This document shows positions 1 through 11,697 of a stretch of DNA of 64,000 nucleotides, one piece after another. Position 1 is the first letter of the stretch. Each line of letters begins with the position of its first letter. This DNA comes from Mytilisepta virgata (lineage: Eukaryota; Mollusca; Bivalvia; Mytilida; Mytilidae): the NCBI GenBank assembly GCA_028015205.1, contig CM051512.1:24893139-24957138 (forward strand), in the 5' to 3' direction. Under the pieces are notes generated by a model that was given only the letters and a program-made list of their open reading frames with translations, had not been told where the DNA came from and ran no database searches. A program made the position numbers and the translations under genes.

Positions 1-183
1 ATGCAATCGTAAGAGTACTCTTGCCCTCGTCACACTTCACTGACGATACACCCGGTACTGACAGTAAAGCTTTCAGGTCAATTTTATCGTTAAGCTGATC
101 ACCAAATTTCGCTTCCATTATAGGGTCTATTTTTGTTCCCTTTTTTACTGTCAAATCAATAACAACACACTGTGGATTAGCAC
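1..183 (-). CDS. HEPN gene exon 4, cut by the window edge
   Basis: Fourth coding exon, open from an acceptor (TTTACGACAG|GT) to the left edge of the window. It starts in phase 1 as exon 3 requires and reads ANPQCVVIDLTVKKGTKIDP, then an acidic/basic stretch, then DLKALLSVPGVSSVKCDEG and TLTIA. Sixty whole codons are visible. I do not recognise the domain. The gene continues outside the window, so its C-terminus and total length cannot be given; about 530 residues are visible over the four exons. Confidence 0.62.
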
Positions 184-1281
184 CTGTCGTAAATAAATGA
201 GTGAAGTCAACATTTAAAAAATTATATTTGTTATTGTTTCAAAAACATTCATGGATACTAGTTATTTAAGGAGGACAAATATACCTAATGAGCTATCCCA
301 AAAAACGCAATCCATTAGACAGACAAAACCCGGGAAGACAATAAACAACCACGACCACAACAAATAAACACTGAAAACTAAAAAAACAATGAACAACACG
401 AACTCGTATAAAAACCAGAAGTGAACTCGGGTGCACCAGAAGGGTAAGCAGTTCCTGCTCCGTATATGGCACTCGTCATGGAGTTCAACAATGTCAATCC
501 GGTGATAGTCACACATCGGTGGAGGTACGTGAAATGTTACGACAGTGGGAACAGGTCCAACATCATCTTAGATATTGGAACACCGTAAAACATTGTTTAA
601 CTGCTTAACATCATAGACAATTTAATTAATATTGTAGTCTAATATCATTATCCTGTAAAATCTGTCTACAAATATAAGACGAGCGGGGAGTAGATAAATA
701 TTGCCATCAATATTACATTGGCGGCATCAGATTTACTTTATGAAACCTAAGAGTATACATGTATCCATTTTGCATATAGCTTGGTCAATAGAATATAGCA
801 TTTAGTTTTTTCATTGTTTCGGCTTTTCAAACTGTTGGACTTGAACTTCCTTGGAGAGACTTAGCTAATGCCGAACATACCTTTAGACGATCCTTGACTA
901 ACGTCTTGTTTGCCTAGAAAATATTTCTTAACTATAAATTTTCTAGCGCCTTGTTGCCATTGAAAGGGCGACGGTCTAGTCGTAATTGATTCTAAAAAAC
1001 AGAAGTAGAGTTCATAAAATTATAATTGGCTAAAAAATAAAACTTTGTGTTGGCTTTAGAAGTCAATAAATTATTATATGTTCAAATGCCCTTGGTACTC
1101 TAATGCACAAAGAGATATATTATAGAATGAAAGATATTTAAAACGTTTTTTTTCTGGTATACTGTTGACACATTAGAAAAAAAACAATTCAATACTCCTT
1201 TACTTTTTTAACAAACTAAAACATATTGTTCAGGTGGCATAAGGTAATCATCAGAAATATTTGATCGGATCACAAACAAGA
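184..1281. other. HEPN gene intron 3, left part
   Basis: AT-rich intron sequence. About 390-520 shares wording (gcaccagaagggtaagcag and nearby) with about 45708-45745 (gctccggaagggcaagcag), so a short dispersed repeat is present. An 84-codon minus-strand frame there (262-516) is repeat-derived, not a gene. Nothing else recognised. Confidence 0.4.
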
Positions 1282-1542
1282 TCGTCCTCCCAAGTCATGG
1301 TTTTGTATCCACGTTCGGAACGAAAACAAACCCCTGACAACACCCATTCATATTAAGTGGGTCGAACATATCTTCCTCTTCGTGTGACCTGAAAATTCTA
1401 CCTACGATGCAAACGGATTCTCTTTTGACCTTGAGAAGTAACCAATGAAAACCGTTCACTTCCGACCAGTAAAATATGAATGAATGTTGTCAGGGGATTG
1501 TAGGAACGAACGTGGATACAAAACCATGAATTGGGAGGATGA
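1282..1542. repeat. Foldback element in HEPN gene intron 3
   Basis: Two arms of about 75 bases in inverted orientation. The left arm (from tcctccca, with catggttttgtatccacg) matches the reverse complement of the right arm (cgtggatacaaaaccatg then tgggagga). The spacer is about 110 bases. It lies inside an intron, so the pre-mRNA would carry a long hairpin. Confidence 0.75.
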
Positions 1543-1981
1543 AACGTTAAAATCACAATAGATAATAACAGTTCATTACATGTATGCATTATATTGTACA
1601 GCTTTTTAAAATTATCCTGCAAAATGTATTTTTCCAATCTTTTTTTTTTATTTGGTACGTTGGTCATATACAGGTAATTAAACATAATTTATATTTGCGG
1701 CATTGGTAGTATAAATATAATACACGTAGCAAGGTCTGCTCGCTTACTATCTTAAATAACAAAAAAAATGAATTTTTAAAATGATTAATATACATCAATC
1801 TGATATAGATTTTATTATTCGAAATTTTTGTGTTTAGTTCCCTTATGATATTTCCAACAAATGTTTTTTATATATATATTTCCTGACCGTAGCATCAGGA
1901 ACGAACAAATTTCGTACGTTCGTGGGTTGCATCAACATTTTGACTGCAGGACGTGAGTTATGACATAATCCTATGTTTTAC

Positions 1982-2377
1982 CTCCCGTTAAAGAACTCAA
2001 AGCGATGTCTGATCCACGACACCGCACTTCAAGCATGACAGTTGGATCCCCACCGGAAACGCACAAACAGCCTCCTTTATTGAGGTGAGACTTCAACTGA
2101 TCATTTTGAAATACATTGGTAATTGTTGTTTTCCATAGAGGTATTTTGACAATTTCCAAAAGCTTTCTGTATCCCTGTTCACTGGTTTCAATAGGTACAA
2201 TAAGAAAACTTCTTTCTTTGAAAGACAATGTTGCAACGCCCCCTAGGCGGAGGTCAGCTATCAATTGCTCTCGTAGTTTCGACGTGTTTAAGGACTTAAT
2301 TGCTGCAATTTCTCCTTGAGGACTTCTTTCGTCTCCTGCAAAAACTTTCAGTTTTGCTTCAACAACTAATTTTGTAG
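1982..2377 (-). CDS. HEPN gene exon 3, unrecognised domain
   Basis: Third coding exon: 396 bases, phase 1 at both ends. The acceptor is TTTACATTTCAG|CT and the donor GGGAG|GTAAAAC; the split codons join cleanly to exon 2 (G+CT, Ala) and exon 4 (G+GT, Gly). The 131 whole codons are open and read as a mixed alpha/beta domain: TKLVVEAKLKVFAGDERS, then IADLRLGGVATLSFKERS, then KGGCLCVSGGDPTVMLEV. I do not recognise the family. The flanking phase-1 introns make it a symmetric exon, which can be duplicated or skipped without shifting the frame. The long intron before it (2378-5247) holds a TTAA-ended MITE, another TIR element and a satellite array. Confidence 0.7.
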
Positions 2378-2592
2378 CTGAAATGTAAAATATGGAAATT
2401 AGGCATTGTTTAGAAGGTCAAATTGTAAAATGCTAATATAATGAACCCTAAACACAAAGAGTACTGGTACTTATTAATTTTTATACTAAATTGCATGGTT
2501 TTGTATCTTCACTTTAGGGACATTTTATACATGAAAAAAATTCAGTTAAACTCTAAACGATTGTAATCAATGGGACTGATACCGTATTTTAA

Positions 2593-2980
2593 GGATGCTC
2601 GCTGGTCATGTTTTGGTCTTTTTGTCAGATTTTCGGAATCCTCGGGTTTTATCCATTTCTTAAACATGAAGTTTTTTGCCCATGAACCCCCACTTTTTCT
2701 TTTATAATTCATTCATATATACCTTAAAATGGTATTGGACAAAATTTATGAAATCCTTTTTATTTTTTCATACATTTTTGAGAGACAGAATTTGTAATGC
2801 AAAGACAATGAAAAATCCAGAGAAAACACCTTTTCTACAAATTTTCAAGGCCTTATAGCTCTAAAATAAGCACATGAACCTATATGTTTTCTTGCTTATT
2901 TGTTTACTATTTATATGTTCTCTCAAACTAAAACACCAATTTCAACTGCTATTTATTTCCTATTAGTCCAGCGATCATCC
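2593..2980. mobile_element. TTAA-ended MITE, family 1, copy 1
   Basis: Flanked by TTAA at 2589-2592 and 2981-2984. The left end ggatgctcgctggtc and the reverse complement of the right end (ggatgatcgctggac) match over most of 15 bases. No coding sequence. It is the longest form: copy 2 at 17525 lacks about 80 internal bases. Lies in HEPN gene intron 2. Confidence 0.8.
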
Positions 2981-2984
2981 TTAA

Positions 2985-3917
2985 ACAAACATATTATAGC
3001 TATTTTAGTGACCCAGTCTAAAATAAAAACAGCTCCCTCTGTACATGTAGCTTCTTCTGGTTTTCACAATCTAGAGCTTACGAACGTTTAATGAGACATA
3101 AATCATTGACATATGCAGGTACAGTGAATCTAACTTAGTGTTACAGAATGTTTATTCAAACACACCGCAATTTGTCAAAATGAAAGGCGTACACGTAGTA
3201 GTATTTAGGCTTTTTACTTGACGTTTGCCATTTAGTGAAGGGTAAACTTCATTAAATTAAAACACAAAATAGGAGTTGAAGCTATATGTTTAGCATTCAT
3301 TAGCAGTTGACCATTAAAAGATACTTATCTTAACAAAGTATGTTTCCAATTTTAACAAGATATATTGAGCACATCGAAGTCTACACGATTTTTAATTTAC
3401 CCAAAAATTGTTAATTTTGTGATTTTTCGTGCACATTTGATTTTTTTACGGACAAGGCGACATAACTCCAGAACAACATCTGACTTTAATACGGTAACAG
3501 TATAGACATGATAAAGGAGCCTAAGGAAATTTCAGTCTAGTGAGTCTTTTTAGCAACTTCAAACTTTGATCACAGATACAAAGAATTTGGCAATATTTTG
3601 TCACCATTTTTCACCATTTTAGTAAGGATGATTTAAGTTTTTTAGAATAATTATGAATATTTACCCTGGAAACAATAAGAAAAATGTGTTCATGTACTTA
3701 TTAATAAAGTTTCATTTTTTTAAGTAGAAAGGCTATAGTTTTGCTTCAATCGACGCAAGAAGGCGTCTTGATCATGCTTGTTCTCAATAGTAGATATAAT
3801 GCAAAATATCAGCAAATAATAATTACTTTGATATAAGAGGAATCTGAGATAAAAGAATTTGAGATAACGCGAGCCAGCTGTATTTATTATTAAATTTTCC
3901 GATCTTTATTGTGCATA
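2985..3917. other. Intron sequence, little recognised
   Basis: Part of HEPN gene intron 2. AT-rich. About 3825-3875 carries gagataaaag/gagataacg wording shared with the elements at 25103-25267 and 56760-56800, probably an old transposon remnant. No gene or clear repeat otherwise. Confidence 0.4.
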
Positions 3918-4334
3918 GGGTTGCGTTCAATATTGTAGCAGCTAGCCTAGCTGCTATGCCCTAGATATCTATCTATGTTGAACCATATGCTACATAGCTA
4001 GCCTAGCAAAATGGCGTCGATGTCAATAAAATATCGAAAAAAAAAATCATTTTATATGGAAATACTCCTATTACTGCTATCTAGAACATCGCGCCAGACT
4101 TTGTACAAATTTCGTATGCTTGCTAAAATTATATATAAAATTTGTTTTATATGTTTTTTTATGAATTTAGATAAATATGACGTAATTTTGATTTCTTTGA
4201 TGTCATAAAAGATTTACTAGCTAGCATGAATTTTTAAAGCTATCTAGCCCTACGCTGCAGCTAGGCTAGCTATGCGTTCAATAGTAAAAAAGCTACATAG
4301 CCCTTCGTAGCAGCTACGATATCGAACGCACCCC
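3918..4334. mobile_element. TIR element with gctagc-rich subtermini
   Basis: The left end gggttgcgttcaatattgta and the reverse complement of the right end (ggggtgcgttcgatatcgta) form an imperfect terminal inverted repeat of about 28 bases. Inside both ends are clusters of tagctagcctag. A 65-codon frame (4011-4208) starting MASMSIKYRKKK fills the middle, but its composition is poor and I do not call it a gene. No clear target-site duplication. Superfamily not assigned. Confidence 0.65.
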
Positions 4335-4565
4335 TTGTAGTTGTCCTTATTACACTTGTATTGTTTTTGCACCTTTCTTACCTTTGGTATATACATGTAG
4401 TTGTCCCTGACAGTAGAAACTTAGCGAAAACTGTACACCGTCATTAAACCAGGTATGCATATATGGAATAGACAGTGCTACGGATTCTGAATAAAAAACG
4501 TGAATAATAACGTGAGCCTATACATACTTGTAGAATGTAATATGAACTCTATATACTCAATATAT

Positions 4566-5051
4566 GACGTACAATACTCATTTCCGGATAAGCTTTGCTA
4601 GGTTCATACGTACAATACTCATTTCCGGTAAGCTTTGCAAGGTACATACGTACAATACGAATTTCCGGATAAGCTTTGTTAGGTACATACGTACAATACG
4701 CATTTCCGGTAAGCTTTGCTAGGTTCATACGTACAATACTCATTTCCGGATAAGCTTTGCTAGGTACATACGTACAATACTCATTTCCGGTAAGCTTTGC
4801 TAGGTTCATACGTACAATACTCATTTCCGGATAAGCTTTGTTAGGTACATACGTACAATAATCATTTCCAGTAAGCTTTGCTAGGTACATACGTACAATA
4901 CTGATTTCCAGTAAGCTTTGCTAGGTACATACGTACAATACTAATTTCCGGATAAGCTTTTCTAGGTACATACGTACAATACTAATTTCCGGATAAGTTT
5001 TGTTAGGTACATACGTACAATACTAATTTCCGGATAAGCTTTGCTAGGTAC
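4566..5051. repeat. Satellite array, 12 copies of 40-41 bp
   Basis: Twelve tandem units of the type acgtacaatactcatttccg + gataagctttgctaggtaca. Two forms, ggataagc (41 bp) and ggtaagc or agtaagc (40 bp), alternate in the left half, giving an 81-bp higher-order unit. That makes a 27-residue repeat in one reading frame, so the 113-codon minus-strand frame at 4549-4890 is an artefact. The array lies in HEPN gene intron 2, near exon 2. Confidence 0.92.
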
Positions 5052-5247
5052 AGGTATGATATAATACGTTTTATCAAATTTAAAATAATGACGAACTAAC
5101 TACATGGAAATTGAAATGGATATAATCAAATGTTGCGGTAAACCCGAAAGTTCTTCCTTTGAAAACCAAGTTAACCCCTTAAAGCTACAAGATTGACTCT
5201 ATGTAGCCGTTATATATAAAGTCCGATCTGTCTATAAATAATGTTAC

Positions 5248-5470
5248 CTATATTGAATGGTTGACTAAATCTTGGACTCATGATTGATAGGATATTCAAA
5301 ACCGTTTTCAACTTCGTATTCTTCTTTTTCATTCCTTCAAGTTCAGATGCTAATTTTTTTAGATCTTCCTTAATTTCAGCCATATCTTTTAATTTGTTGC
5401 TGTCATCCTCTGCTAGCATTTTAAGCTTTGCTAAAATGTCTTTCGCTCTTTTTGTATCACCTTGGCCATT
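5248..5470 (-). CDS. HEPN gene exon 2, charged coiled-coil-like segment
   Basis: Second coding exon: 74 codons plus one base. It begins after an AAAACAG acceptor in phase 0, matching the exon 1 donor, and ends at a TAG|GTAACA donor in phase 1, matching exon 3. The peptide starts NGQGDTKRAKDILAKLK and continues with heptad-like K/E/L sequence (DMAEIKEDLKKLASELEG), which suggests a coiled coil of about 45 residues linking the HEPN domain to the C-terminal part. A weaker donor (ACG|GTTTTG) lies about 47 bases before the chosen one, but it would leave phase 0 and not join exon 3 in frame. The intron to exon 1 is 320 bases. Confidence 0.72.
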
Positions 5471-5790
5471 CTGTTTTTAAAATTATATTATTATGAAAAT
5501 AAGAATTTTTTAAAATTTTGAATAAAATGATTTATTCAACAACAAAAATGAAAATCTATCTAATTGTTTTAAAAGCGGTTATGTTATATTTTCATGCAAC
5601 AAATGTAGATAAAAAATATTGTTCGGTTGAAGATAAATTTTTGACACAAAATCCACAGGTGCACGTACCAAAAAAGTCATAGCATTTAATTGCTATTCTT
5701 TATCAATCGCAGCAAGGCCTTCAGCTTGAAAGGAAAAACATGTACATTGTATGTAGGCCAAATGGATGTAATCAACATCTCCATACTTAC

Positions 5791-6579
5791 CTTTAGCAAA
5801 ACCTTCAGCTCCTTCATAGCCTTCCGTATATCTATATCACTTAAATACCAACGTTTCAATATATCCAGATAAATTACTATTTCTTCTTTTGTCATCATGA
5901 TAGTTTTTAAATTTTTTACCATATTCTTAATACGACTTTCAACTTCTCGTCCCAACTCTCGCGATATCGTAAGTTTTGAAAGTACCGCACCTACAGCCTC
6001 GTATTCAGTGTCGAACTTTGCATCGTTGATTCTAGCGTCTTTCGTAAATTCATACAAACTATCCCGCCTTTTTTCTAGTGACTGTATGTCCATTAAAATG
6101 TCTCCTTTGTACTGACAAGTGTTCATGACCAGTATGTGTAGAATGATGATGTCTAATTCTAAAGTGGAAACTAAGTGTGCATTATTTTTTGGGTATAAAA
6201 TATCCCATTGGAGAGGTGATAAAACTTTTCCTTGATACAAGTCAAACAAAATTTGATAATTTGCGGGCATTTTAAGATACGAGGCAAAGTTTCCGTTTGC
6301 AACCTGCTTGACTTTCTCATCAAACAGTAGGCGGAGGATTATAGTTCCACCTTCCATTAGAAGTAATCCGGTTCTTCCCCAGTTTTGATTGTGTGGATGA
6401 GGTTCTTTATTTACTCGGCCATCATCGGCTGTTCCCGGGGCCTTTCCGTCAAAAAATCGGACTTTGTAACTGTCTTTTGTTCTTGCAGAGTTATTCTTCT
6501 CATTTTCATCAGTTAAATATGTGGACATTGTTTTTGCCGTCCTTGGCGTACCACCTGTCTCAGATGCTCGTTCAGACAT
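5791..6579 (-). CDS. HEPN (DZIP3-type) domain gene, exon 1, N-terminus
   Basis: First coding exon, 263 codons, of a multi-exon gene read leftwards. Residues 1-60 are hydrophilic and look disordered. Residues about 66-210 match the pattern I know from DZIP3-type HEPN domains: NWGRTGLLLMEGG at 66-78, then LRLLFDE, then QWDILYP at 124-130, then VSTLELDIIILHIL. In this family a later RNxxxH motif is the usual ribonuclease or RNA-binding signature. The matching place here reads RDSLYE (172-177), so the Asn and His are missing. The exon ends in a strong donor (AAAG then GTAAGT) in phase 0. A TTAG acceptor 9 bases before the ATG suggests a 5' UTR intron. The role is unknown; DZIP3-type HEPN proteins are expanded in molluscs and often suspected in immunity. 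Domain call is moderately sure, function is inference. Confidence 0.75.
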
Positions 6580-8890
6580 AGTTTAAATCTAATATAAAAA
6601 AGATAATATTACATGTAATTTTCACGTGCAATAGTGAAAAAATGTTCCAAATATTGCCTTCACTACTTCACTCATGAATTAAGACAAATCATGTTTCAAC
6701 TTTTTTTTATATAATTTAGTTTAGAAAATGACTATCTCTCATACTTCATGTTTAAATTTAACAAAATAGATCCGAGGTTCAGATCTGTGGTTAAAAACAG
6801 CCCAGGCACTGTACTGGATATTTCCATATTTGGGTATATTTTTAAGTCAATCATGCATTTTTATAAAATCTCATTTAGAATTATCTCGGTAACAAATGTC
6901 TCCGTAAAAGGAAAAAAAGGGGGGGGGGGGGGGCTACTTACCCACGTTATAAAAAAGAACATTTAGTCTGCTACATCGACTACCTACATGTATACTTATA
7001 AATGTATCATGTGAAATAGGTCTTGCTTTTTTTTCGATCCGGGCGAGTCGTTGTTCGAAGGTTCAAATCATAATCAGACAATTTTAGACGTTGCTCAAAT
7101 TAAATATGTAAAACATCTTACCCTAGAGATCAGATATTTATTAGGTAGCCATTTCGGTAATTATCGCTCAAATAAACTAGTGAATGAAATTATCACATTT
7201 ACTTTTTACGTATGGTTAATTAATGACACGTGAAAATACCTTTTATTTAGTATTGTGTATTGGGTTATTTGAATTCACTTGACTTTAGAAAGTTGCCATT
7301 TAAAACAATTCAAACGTGCGATAGACTTAAAATTTTAATTGTAGAATACCTTTGTTTAAAAATTAATTAGCGTAACCCGTTTAAATACATGGAGTATCAT
7401 ATGTCAAATATGATTACTTTTGATCGTTAAGACCGTAGTTTAAAAAGCCATTTTATATATACAACATTGATGGTTTCATTAAGTAAAAAATGCAGAATAT
7501 GAAATTTGGAAACAACATTTGACATGTCTGTCGCGCGTACCTTGACTGGTCACAAATTTAATTGTAAAATATTTTGTTCAAAATTTAGATTTACAAGTTG
7601 TAATACAACCCCCTATATAAAACCCTCATCTCCTTGTAAATGTTTTGTTTAATTTTCCTAGAAAAAAGAGTGTGATTGGACCGATTCTGAAGATTAATCA
7701 TGTTAATATTACAGATGATTGTTATAAAAAAAATTTACAGCATTTGGTCAATTTGACTTTTTGCTTGCGATTGATAAAAAATTTTAATACACGACCAAAG
7801 CGAGACAACTCGTTATCGTTTCTCCTCCTAAGTTGCAGCAAACACACCAAGCAGTTCTTTCCGACTGTGATCTGTTTATTTATCTGTGCAAATATTTCTG
7901 GTGAGTGAGAGATTTTAATGGTATTCATAAAAAAAATCAGGCCTTGGTTGGATATATGTAAATAATCTTGAATTATATAGATTAATAGATGCGTTGCTAC
8001 ACAAAATGCAAAATAAAGCGGAAATGCGACGAATCGTTTGACACTCCTCGGTACTTTTCATTGAAGTTTGACAAATGACATCTGATAACGAGTAATTGTC
8101 ATATTGTCATGCAGAGGAGTTTTAATGGCTTCCGTTGTTATTTTATGAAATTGCAAATATTGCATTCATTTTGAATTGAAAACAAAATGTTCGTAATAAA
8201 AAATGTGATATTGTTACGATTATGGCATTCATCTTATTTAAATGAAATTTCTATTCATTTTTATGCACCCGGGCAGATTTTTAGATGTTTTTGTATCTCA
8301 TCGATTTTATTCTATGCATATTGTTTTTTCTAACTATTAAATGTACTGTAAAAGTACATGCTTATTTGACATTCTAAAAGAATTATTGAACCAAATGTCA
8401 CATGCAGAATGCAGGAAGCAATATTATATCTTTTTTTTATTTTACGATGTTGCCGTAGGGGTCTCAGGCACTTTAATATTCAAAAATATAAAAATGTTTT
8501 TATTGAATAAACATTTACAATTTATGTATTGTACTATTTAAAAATTTCTAATCAATTACAATTATCGACATATAACAGTTTTTGTGTTTAACTGGAGGTT
8601 TGATTGATCTTATGGATAAATTTAATTTTTAGTTACATTAGTGAAAACTATTATTATTATAATTATTACTATTATTATTTAGTCCCAAAAACAAAATTTG
8701 GCGGACTTATTGTTTTCGCTGTGTTTCTTATCATTTTTTTTCTTATTATTACTATTTTTTTCATATCTTCTTCTGAGCCATGAGCTTGTACAAAGTTGCT
8801 ATAAACATAGTTGTGCATAAAGGTTTCGGAATTTTGAAAATGGCCGCATTTTGGAGGACTTTTGTGTTGGCATCCCAACACAATATTACT
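6580..8890. other. Upstream of HEPN gene, no gene recognised
   Basis: AT-rich sequence. The stretch just above 6579 should hold the 5' UTR and promoter of the HEPN gene, but no TATA or initiator can be picked with confidence. A poly-G run of about 15 lies near 6918-6932. Short frames here have no recognisable content. Confidence 0.4.
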
Positions 8891-8892
8891 TG

Positions 8893-9045
8893 TTATTATT
8901 AGGGCTCGGCATCGGAGACCCTATAGTTTTCACTGCGTCTGTCTGTATTTCGTCCGTTTGTGGTACCGTCTGTCTGTCCGCCCGTCTGTCGTACCGTCCC
9001 TCTGTCTTTTCTACAACAATATATATGCATCGGGGCCCTTTGTGA
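8893..9045. repeat. Probable dispersed repeat with gtctgtc motifs
   Basis: Starts near gggctcggcatcggagaccc and runs through pyrimidine-rich gtctgtctg/gtccg runs. It is distinctly more GC-rich than its surroundings. I recall similar sequence as an interspersed repeat in bivalves; no second copy is seen here. Confidence 0.35.
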
Positions 9046-10608
9046 TGATCATATCACAGTATTCTAGTTATTATTATTAATTCAGATAAATTATATTTAT
9101 TTTTCAAAAGAAATCTTGGAAATATAAAACTACATTTCATCAAAGCTTTAAAGAATCCCTATGCTTTGAGACAGAGAACAGCAATAAAAAGTTATTTTAC
9201 TTTGCTTGAACTCCTATTCCGTGCATGTGTAGATTTTGCGTCATAAATTTCAAAGGTACGCATATGTTAAGAACTTTATAGATCTATATATTTTATTAAG
9301 ATTTTTCAAGTTCAGTTATATATAAGTTTCAGGTGTGGATTTCTCGTGTATATATATACATTGAATATAGGGTTTGTTCCTGTTCTGCCCACTCAGTTTT
9401 GAAATTTCAATTCCTGTTCTGCCCACATGTCCTGTGTAAACATAATTAGTATGAATGTTGTTTTAGTAATTATAGTTTTTTTCCTTAAAAAAATACCTTG
9501 ATAAAAGGACAGGTAAATTTTATCAACACACAGTATTGAGTATACAAATGTATTGTCGTCTTAAACCTTTGTTCTCTCTTTTTTTAAACGGTTTCAAATT
9601 GTAACTGTTCCATAAATAATTTTCCGGGTTATAATGTAGCCTTTTTAGTGAAAAATTAGAAAATGCATCGTAAGCTATGAAAACGGAGCTGCGTTAATTA
9701 TCTACATTTGTAATAAAGAATGTACAATGTTAGCAAAAGAGAAAGCATAGTACATAGATATATTTTGACCGATTTTCGACTTTACTTGATTTGATTTTTG
9801 TATTTGCTAAAACTCTCCTTAACTTTTTATTAAACCTCGTTACACTTAACTGATTAAAACAAGAAAATGTATTATTTTGTAACTGTAATTTCCATCGTAC
9901 GTTAACACCCTTTCATATCTAAAGTCAAACATTGGAAGTAAGACTAATTGCTTCAAGAAACATGAGAGAAAATCGGATTGATTTTAGTTGTTGAGTGAAA
10001 GCTGATTACATAAATTCAAAGAAGAAAGAAACCTGATTAATTTACAATGAATTTGATTACTTTTTAGATCAAAAGTTAATAAGTTCAACACGAAAAATAG
10101 ATTTATAAACACTTCCGGTTTTCTGCTACAGGTGTGCATAGTTTAAACATACAATACAACGCGTTTTGCAGTTAATTAAGCATCATGGACGACATCACTT
10201 ATTCCTAATTGATTTGATTTAGAATTTACTTGCATTGATTTTTCACAGATCCAAAGTTTGGTAAAATAAATAGAAAATACACCACGAGAATGAATAAAAA
10301 CCAAGACGGAGTCTGAGCCTCTTTTTATTGTTGCGAGCTTATACCTAAGTCATCCCTATAGCAATCTTGATTGAATCTGACATCTCGTTGGGTCAAAGTA
10401 TATTAAAAACCTAGTTTTTAAGACGATTGTTATCAGAAAACTTTTTAAGCTTATGAATTTATTTTTATGTCACTGATTTCTTTTATCAAAAACCTCAGGT
10501 TAACAAGTATGATGACTTTCAATGAGAATTAAGTCGAATTTGTTCAGCTCTTCACTGATTTAAATAAATGTCAAGTGCTACATAATTATACAATTATGCC
10601 ACTTTTGG
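9046..10608. other. No gene recognised
   Basis: AT-rich, without long frames. A short direct repeat, ttcctgttctgcccac, occurs twice near 9375-9425. Confidence 0.4.
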
Positions 10609-11010
10609 GGGCAATATCATGTTTTATGAACCACTTTACTGAGGGCAATATCATGTTTTATGGACCACTTTACTGAGGGCAATATCATGTTGAATGACCA
10701 CTTTACTGGGTGCAATATCATGTTTTATGGACCACTTTACTGAGTGCAATATTATGTTTTATGGACCACTTTACTGAGTGCAATATCATATTTTATAGAC
10801 CACTTTACTTGGTGCAGTATCATGTTTTATGGACCACTTTACTGGGTGCAATATCATGTTTTATGGACCACTTTGCTGAGTGCAATATCATGTTTTATGG
10901 ACCACTTTACTGGGTGCAATATCATGTTTTATGGACCACTTACTGAGAGCAATATCATGTTTTATGGACCACTTTACTGGGTGCAATATCATGTTTTTTG
11001 GACCACTTAA
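10609..11010. repeat. Tandem array, 12 copies of about 34 bp
   Basis: Unit gtgcaatatcatgttttatg + gaccactttactga, 34 bp, about twelve copies with few changes. Because 34 is not a multiple of three, each frame reads through all phases and yields several overlapping open frames of 77-88 codons on both strands, none a gene. Confidence 0.92.
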
Positions 11011-11212
11011 CAGCAATATTGCCCAGGGCCAACCTCTTTCTATGTTCACAGTAGATACTTTTATAGTTGAAACATCATGTGGATCACATGACAGATATTT
11101 TCGATTAAATTGAACCGTAAATTTGTTTTCAAAACAGCACAAACATGCACTAACTGAATAAGAAATATTACTTTCCTGTTATCCCTTTTGTTGTTTACTA
11201 TGTGTCCCACAT

Positions 11213-11560
11213 CAGGGATGGGCACGATTACTGTCAAAAGTAATCGATTATTAATCGATTACACAAATAATTTTCCTGTAATCGATTATTATTATTACAA
11301 TTCTGTACATTTCAAATAACTATTTGGTATATCCCAAAGGTCACCATTGTTCAAACTTTTGAAACAAACTTGCACATATTCAGCAAAATCGCATTTTTTT
11401 TTGTGCTGACGTCATACTTTACGCAAAAATCAACGAATTACGCAAAAAAGAAAATGGAAGATTAGTAATTTGTAAAATATTTGAGGCATTTCACCAGTGG
11501 AAAAGACAATAATTGATTACGACTATTGAAAAAAGTAGATTAATACTTACTATAATTTCA
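11213..11560. mobile_element. hAT-like terminal fragment (possible)
   Basis: The sequence cagggatgggcacgattac resembles hAT transposon ends (CAGGGATGGGCA type). It is followed by several taatcgatta repeats, as in subterminal motifs. No matching right end or 8-bp target duplication is visible, so this may be a truncated copy. Confidence 0.4.
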
Positions 11561-11697
11561 ATTTATGAAATATTTTGATATATTCAATAACAAGAGGAGC
11601 CTGTATCGCTCACCTGTTATCTTTTATGTACCGGTAGATCTTGCATTAATGATTATTTTTCCTATTTAATGTATACCGTCGCAATTTTCTCCTTAAT

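Noticed and set aside
262..516. 84-codon hydrophobic minus-strand frame
   Set aside because: Overlaps a dispersed repeat also seen near 45710 and lies in an intron of the HEPN gene.
4549..4890. 113-codon repetitive frame
   Set aside because: Arises from the 81-bp higher-order satellite unit; no start context or splice signals.
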